Below, piece by piece: positions 6,970 to 9,883 of a stretch of DNA of 9,883 nt. The stretch is taken from positions 1 through 9,883 of the forward strand of contig JACZJD010000269.1 of the NCBI GenBank assembly GCA_014860725.1. Reading direction: 5' to 3'. This stretch comes from Aquamicrobium sp. (GTDB lineage Bacteria; Pseudomonadota; Alphaproteobacteria; Rhizobiales; Rhizobiaceae). Position numbers and translations under genes: made by a program. The notes below the pieces were generated by a model that had not been told where the DNA came from, did not search any database, and saw nothing but the letters and a program-made list of their open reading frames with translations. Within the stretch, counting starts at the first letter, position 1; every line of letters starts with the position of its first letter.

Positions 6970-8067
6970 GTGAGCACGGGTGGACAGACCATACACGCGA
7001 CGGAGCGCCCCGAGCACTCCAACGGCCGGCCGGACGCGGCCACGACCGTCGTCCTGACCATGCGTCAGCTCGGCGTGCCGGGCCTGCCGCGCAACTACGA
7101 GCTGTTCTACGAGGCGGTGACGGCAGGCCGGCGCGACCTCGTCGACGCGCTGTCGGAGCTCGGCTCGCGGCCGACCCAGAAGCAGCTCGACGAGATCGCC
7201 GCCCGCTTCCTTACCCGCGGCGACGAGGACGCGGTCGAGGAGGCGCACTCCAGGATCATCACCAAGCTCAGCGAGATCATCGGCCTGCTCAAGAAGGAGC
7301 GGGCCTCGATGGAGACCTACGGCAAGATCCTCGGCGAGACGTCGAGCGGGCTCAGCGGCCCGCAGCCGCTGTCGCGCGAGTTCCTCGAGAAAATCATCTC
7401 CGTGACGGCGACGGCGACGAAGAGCTCGCTCGCCAGCCAGAACCAGATCGTGTCGTCGATCGGCGACAAGTCGGGCGAGCTGCAGAAGGTCAAGCTGCAG
7501 CTCGAGGAATACAAGCGGCTGGCCGAGACCGACGCGCTGACGCAGCTCGCCAACCGGCGCGCCTTCGACAAGGCGCTGGCCGCCATCTACGACAGCAACC
7601 GCAACGTCGTGTTCAGCGCGCTGATCCTCGCCGACATCGACCGCTTCAAGACGGTCAACGACCGCTTCGGCCATCCGATCGGCGACCGCATCATCCAGAT
7701 CGTCGCCGGGCTGATCCGCTCGACCGTCAAGGACGACGCGCTCGTCGCGCGCACCGGCGGCGAGGAGTTCGCCATCATCCTCGAGGGATCGGGCGAGGAC
7801 GCGACGTTCCGCATCGCCGAGGAGGTGCGCCAGGCGGTCATGGAAGCGCCGTTCGTCAACGTCGCCAAGGGCACGAATTACGGGCCGATCACCCTGTCGC
7901 TCGGCATCTGCATGGCGACGCAGGCACAGAACCCCGACGACCTCTACGCCAAGGCCGACCGCGCGCTCTACGCCTCGAAGTCGGCCGGCCGCAACCGCGC
8001 CTCGCGCTTCTCCTCGCTGTCGGAAGGCAGCTTCGTCAAGAACTGGCTGCTCTACCGCCGCGGCTGA
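6970..8067 (+). CDS. Soluble diguanylate cyclase (GGEEF)
   Basis: 365-residue cytoplasmic protein making c-di-GMP from two GTP. There is no membrane segment. An N-terminal helical domain (about 25-145, containing GVPGLPRNYELFYEAV) is followed by a helical/coiled-coil linker ending KVKLQLEEYKRLAETDALT, then a GGDEF domain from TDALTQLANRRAF (187-199). ADIDRFKTVND carries the metal aspartates and RTGGEEFAIIL the active loop (GGEEF 263-267), both intact, so it should be active. The RxxD inhibitory I-site is replaced by KDDA. I chose GTG at 6970 because GGGGGTGG lies just upstream; a TTG at 6949 would add seven residues. It faces the Crp/Fnr gene with 22 bases between stops. The input sensed by the N-terminal domain is unknown. 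Confidence 0.9.
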   Translation: MSTGGQTIHATERPEHSNGRPDAATTVVLTMRQLGVPGLPRNYELFYEAVTAGRRDLVDALSELGSRPTQKQLDEIAARFLTRGDEDAVEEAHSRIITKLSEIIGLLKKERASMETYGKILGETSSGLSGPQPLSREFLEKIISVTATATKSSLASQNQIVSSIGDKSGELQKVKLQLEEYKRLAETDALTQLANRRAFDKALAAIYDSNRNVVFSALILADIDRFKTVNDRFGHPIGDRIIQIVAGLIRSTVKDDALVARTGGEEFAIILEGSGEDATFRIAEEVRQAVMEAPFVNVAKGTNYGPITLSLGICMATQAQNPDDLYAKADRALYASKSAGRNRASRFSSLSEGSFVKNWLLYRRG

Positions 8068-8089
8068 GGCCGCCGCCGCGGGCGCGGCG

Positions 8090-8791
8090 TCACTTGCGCG
8101 GGCGCTGCTCGGCGATCAGCATCAGCCCGTGCGGGTCGACGATCGTCACCTTCTGGCGGCCGCTGCTGACGATGCCCTTCTCCTCCCACGCGCTCATCAG
8201 CCGGCTGACCGTGTGCAGCGTGGTGGCGGTCATCTCGGCGATGTCCTGGCGGGTGATGGGGAAGTCGATCTCGATGCCCTCGGGCGTCTTGCGCCCGGCC
8301 TGATGCGCCAGCCTGAGCAGGGCGTGCGCCACGCGCTGCTCGACCTGCGACGTCACCATCTCCAGCATGCGGGTGTGGGTGTCCTGCAGCCACTTGCCGA
8401 TGGTGCGGTAGGTGCTCGCCCCGAAGCTCGGGAACCGCCGCGACAAATCCGCCCAGGCGCTGTTCGGCCACGCCACGACGACGCAGTCGACGGCGGCGAC
8501 GGCCGTCGCGGGATAGGTGGTGCGGGCCATGGCCACGGCGAGGCCGAACATCTCGCCGGCATTGATGTAGCGCGAGATGATCTGCTCGCCCTCCGGCGTG
8601 ACGCGCACGACGCGGACATGGCCGTCGAGCAGCAGGAAGAAGGAGGTCGCCTCCGTGCCCTGCTCGAAAACCACGCTGTCCCTGGGGTAGCGCGCCGAGC
8701 GGGCCTGCTCCAGCACCCGGTCGAGATCCTCCGGCTGCAACCCCTCGAAGGGAGGCAGGCCGGCGATCACGGAACGGTCGAGCATCGGCAC
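8090..8791 (-). CDS. Crp/Fnr-family regulator, NnrR-like
   Basis: 233-residue transcription factor. An N-terminal cyclic-nucleotide-binding-like beta-roll (about 12-110, with VVFEQGTEATSFFLLLDGHVRVV and GEMFG), a long dimer helix (about 125-160) and a C-terminal helix-turn-helix (about 178-207, ITRQDIAEMTATTLHTVSRLMSAW) follow the family layout. It lacks the N-terminal cysteines of FNR, so it is not an iron-sulfur oxygen sensor, and it lacks the Arg-Glu pair that binds cAMP in Crp. Together with the TTGCG-N4-CGCAA site and pseudoazurin next door this suggests an NnrR/DNR-type nitric-oxide regulator of denitrification, by inference. The GTG at 8791 sits eight bases after AGGGAGG (8806-8800); the ATG at 8785, giving 231 residues, is the alternative. 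It may also control itself. Confidence 0.85.
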   Translation of the reverse strand: MPMLDRSVIAGLPPFEGLQPEDLDRVLEQARSARYPRDSVVFEQGTEATSFFLLLDGHVRVVRVTPEGEQIISRYINAGEMFGLAVAMARTTYPATAVAAVDCVVVAWPNSAWADLSRRFPSFGASTYRTIGKWLQDTHTRMLEMVTSQVEQRVAHALLRLAHQAGRKTPEGIEIDFPITRQDIAEMTATTLHTVSRLMSAWEEKGIVSSGRQKVTIVDPHGLMLIAEQRPRK

Positions 8792-8863
8792 GTGGTCTGC
8801 CTCCCTGCCGGGCCTGCGGGAAAGGCGGCAATCTCCCCCCGAAAGCGCCGAGAAACGAGCCTT

Positions 8864-8878
8864 GCGGCGCAACGCCGC
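8864..8878. repeat. Small hairpin GCGGCG-caa-CGCCGC
   Basis: Six-base perfect stem with a three-base loop in the spacer between the Crp/Fnr gene and pseudoazurin. It overlaps TTGCGGCGCAA (8862-8872), which has the same half-sites as the regulator box to its right but a one-base instead of a four-base centre. It falls in the leader of the regulator transcript. Role unknown. Confidence 0.35.
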
Positions 8879-8898
8879 GGCTGCTCTTGTACCCTTTG

Positions 8899-8914
8899 TT
8901 TGCGCCAGCGCAAA
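8899..8914. promoter_or_regulatory. FNR/NnrR-type box TTGCG-N4-CGCAA
   Basis: TTTGCGCCAGCGCAAA is a seven-plus-seven base palindrome with a two-base centre and contains the five-four-five layout of Crp/Fnr sites. TTGCG half-sites are typical of NnrR-class regulators, whereas FNR prefers TTGAT. It lies between the Crp/Fnr gene and pseudoazurin, 69 bases before the latter's start, and could act on both. Confidence 0.65.
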
Positions 8915-8935
8915 TCTTAGATGCTGTGCGGCGAC

Positions 8936-8941
8936 TATCTT
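8936..8941 (+). promoter_or_regulatory. Candidate -10 of the pseudoazurin promoter
   Basis: TATCTT matches four of six -10 positions. If transcription begins seven bases after it (about 8948), the centre of the box at 8899-8914 falls at -41.5, the classic position for a class II Crp/Fnr activator that replaces the -35. No good -35 hexamer is present, consistent with dependence on an activator. Confidence 0.4.
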
Positions 8942-8983
8942 CACGCCAACGGCAAAGGCCGTCCACAGACCGGAAGGAAAGCA

Positions 8984-9414
8984 ATGATGAAGAAACTTGT
9001 GATGCTGGCCGCTGCCGCGGTCATTGCGATGGCTGGGGCCGCCGGCGCGGCCGAGCATGAGGTGAAGATGCTCAACAAGGGCGAGAAGGGTGCGATGGTG
9101 TTCGAGCCCGACTTCCTCAAGGTCGAGCCGGGTGACACGATCAAGTTCGTCGCCACCGACAAGGGCCACAACGCCGAGTCGATCAAGGGCATGCTGCCGG
9201 AAGGCGCAGCCACCTTCAAGGGCAAGATCAACGAGGAGATCGTCTACACGGTCGAGAAGTCTACGGCATCAAGTGCACGCCGCACTACGCCATGGGCATG
9301 ATCATGCTGGTCGTGGCCGGCGAGCCGGTCAACGCCGAGGAGGCCAAGGGCACCAAGCACCCGGGCAAGGCCAAGGACCATTTCGCCGCCCTGTTCGAGC
9401 AGATCGGACAGTAG
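8984..9414 (+). pseudogene. Pseudoazurin (blue copper protein), frameshifted
   Basis: Small periplasmic type 1 copper protein that carries electrons to copper nitrite reductase or other terminal reductases. The frame from ATG 8984 gives a signal peptide ([21 protein letters not shown], about 21 residues, likely cut before AEHEV) and the mature start through the first copper ligand His62 (DKGHNAES). After TVEK (residue 92, ending base 9259) it runs into an unrelated tail and a stop at 9299-9301. The continuation is in another frame from 9262: YGIKC, then TPHYAMGM with ligands Cys, His and Met, to FEQIGQ and a TAG at 9412-9414. Homologues read GVYG at this point, so about four bases (net -1) are missing. 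AAGGA lies five bases before the ATG. Either a recent mutation or a sequence error. Confidence 0.85.
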
Positions 9415-9492
9415 CCGGCACAGACCGGTGGGGCGCGCCGGGGCGGGCGCGTCCTCGCCGGTCGTCGGGTCCCGCGTTTCGGAGGAAGAGGG

Positions 9493-9690
9493 ATGAAGGC
9501 CGACCGGGCGAGCGAGGAGCTGTCGCGCACCGAGGACGACCTGCTGCGCAGCGAATACGAGCGCTGCCATCCGGACGACACGTTCGAGGCGCTCGTGCAC
9601 CGCGCCGCCTTCTCGAAGGAAGACCGGCGCCTTCTCGAGGACTGGCGCGCGGCGATCCGCGCCCGCCTCGCCGCCGCCTCCCGCGGCTGA
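9493..9690 (+). CDS. Small charged protein of unknown function
   Basis: 65 residues, not recognised. The ATG has an excellent ribosome site (GGAGG at 9481-9485, seven bases upstream), and codon use matches the neighbours, so it is probably real. The protein is rich in Arg, Glu and Asp, without signal peptide or membrane segment, and appears mostly helical. A central HPDDTFEALVHRAAFSKEDRRLLEDW stretch looks like the conserved core, preceded by the only cysteine (ERCHP, Cys25). It begins 78 bases after the pseudoazurin stop in the same direction and is followed by a strong terminator, so it probably shares the Crp/Fnr-controlled transcript. Confidence 0.75.
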   Translation: MKADRASEELSRTEDDLLRSEYERCHPDDTFEALVHRAAFSKEDRRLLEDWRAAIRARLAAASRG

Positions 9691-9709
9691 CCGCATAGCT
9701 GACAAGCCG

Positions 9710-9740
9710 AAAGGCCCGGCGCCTGCGCGCCGGGCCTTTT
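9710..9740 (+). terminator. Strong rho-independent terminator
   Basis: A perfect 13-base stem, AAAGGCCCGGCGC (9710-9722) with GCGCCGGGCCTTT (9727-9739), a four-base loop (CTGC) and four T's at the end. It lies 20 bases after the small gene and ends the pseudoazurin-small gene transcript. This is the clearest terminator in the window. Confidence 0.9.
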
Positions 9741-9809
9741 CGCATCGGAGCATGCCGCATCGCCAACGGGCGGAAACGGCGTGCCACTCTCCGTTCTCCG
9801 ATACGGAAT

Positions 9810-9836
9810 CGGGGAATGCCGCTCTGGCCTTCCCCG
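9810..9836. terminator. Possible terminator hairpin of the right-edge gene
   Basis: CGGGGAA (9810-9816) pairs with TTCCCCG (9830-9836), with an inner GCC/GGC pairing across one mismatch. It sits 17 bases beyond the stop of the presumed leftward gene at the right edge. No T-run follows in the leftward direction, so this is tentative. Confidence 0.3.
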
Positions 9837-9853
9837 CGATCCGTGCCGGACGA

Positions 9854-9883
9854 TCAGGAAGCGGCTTCTTCCTCGGCCGGGGC
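9854..9883 (-). CDS. Partial leftward gene, C-terminal nine residues
   Basis: Read leftward from the window edge, the frame gives APAEEEAAS then TGA (stop at 9856-9854). An Ala/Glu-rich tail of this kind is common at the end of alphaproteobacterial proteins, and the adjacent hairpin and terminator fit a convergent gene end. Nine residues are too few to identify the protein. Confidence 0.4.
   Translation of the reverse strand, partial: APAEEEAAS

Noticed and set aside
8068..8089. Terminator between the cyclase and Crp/Fnr genes
   Set aside because: The 22-base gap is GC-rich, but I could not draw a clear stem with a T-run.
8921..8983. Earlier ATG for pseudoazurin at 8921
   Set aside because: It would put 21 residues in front of a normal signal peptide, lacks a ribosome site, and lies upstream of the inferred transcription start.
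8792..9169. Extended N-terminus of the Crp/Fnr protein (up to 359 residues)
   Set aside because: The extension overlaps pseudoazurin and the regulator box, and the family normally begins near the GTG at 8791, which has a good ribosome site.
9257..9301. Programmed frameshift in pseudoazurin
   Set aside because: No slippery heptamer, internal ribosome site or stimulatory stem is visible at the junction, and about one to two residues (GV) are missing from the conserved sequence, which points to a deletion.

Overview
The window looks like a high-GC (about two thirds G+C by eye) chromosomal segment of an alphaproteobacterium, most likely Rhizobiales/Hyphomicrobiales. The reasons are a Fur-family Irr regulator divergent from a fabA-fabB-fabI operon (an arrangement I know from rhizobia), a CtrA-type TTAA-N7-TTAAC motif, and an NnrR-like Crp/Fnr regulator beside a pseudoazurin gene. 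No insertion sequence, phage gene, tRNA, rRNA or CRISPR array is visible. Both window edges cut genes.

Left part (1-3781): the 3' half of a GhrA-type 2-hydroxyacid dehydrogenase runs rightward into a convergent gap of 19 bases shared with irr (leftward). The 272-base spacer between irr and fabA carries a plausible irr promoter and a small dyad. fabA (dehydratase/isomerase), fabB (3-ketoacyl-ACP synthase I) and fabI (enoyl-ACP reductase) follow as a tight operon with all catalytic residues present. It makes unsaturated and saturated acyl chains by the anaerobic route.

Middle (3782-8067): two cyclic-di-GMP genes flank a leftward gene for an exported PQQ-type sugar dehydrogenase. The first encodes a membrane-anchored GGDEF-EAL protein with a dead GGDEF site (AAGKF) and a largely intact EAL site, so probably a phosphodiesterase. 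The second encodes a soluble GGEEF diguanylate cyclase lacking the inhibitory I-site. Between the dehydrogenase and the cyclase lies a 346-base gene-free stretch with overlapping inverted repeats, a perfect-consensus CtrA box and a possible rightward promoter. This is the most unexplained piece of DNA in the window.

Right part (8068-9883): a leftward Crp/Fnr-family regulator without iron-sulfur cysteines faces a rightward pseudoazurin gene. Between them is a symmetric TTGCG-N4-CGCAA box whose centre lies 41.5 bases before the start site implied by a -10-like hexamer, the geometry of an FNR-type class II activator site. The pseudoazurin reading frame is broken by a net -1 shift just before the copper-binding CTPHYAMGM loop, so the gene is a recent pseudogene or the sequence has an error. 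A small charged protein of unknown function follows, then a strong intrinsic terminator. The last 30 bases look like the 3' end of a leftward gene.

I saw no clear novel multi-gene system. The best leads are the structured CtrA-box intergenic region, the NnrR-type box with the broken pseudoazurin, and an 11-base motif repeated three times, each time between genes.
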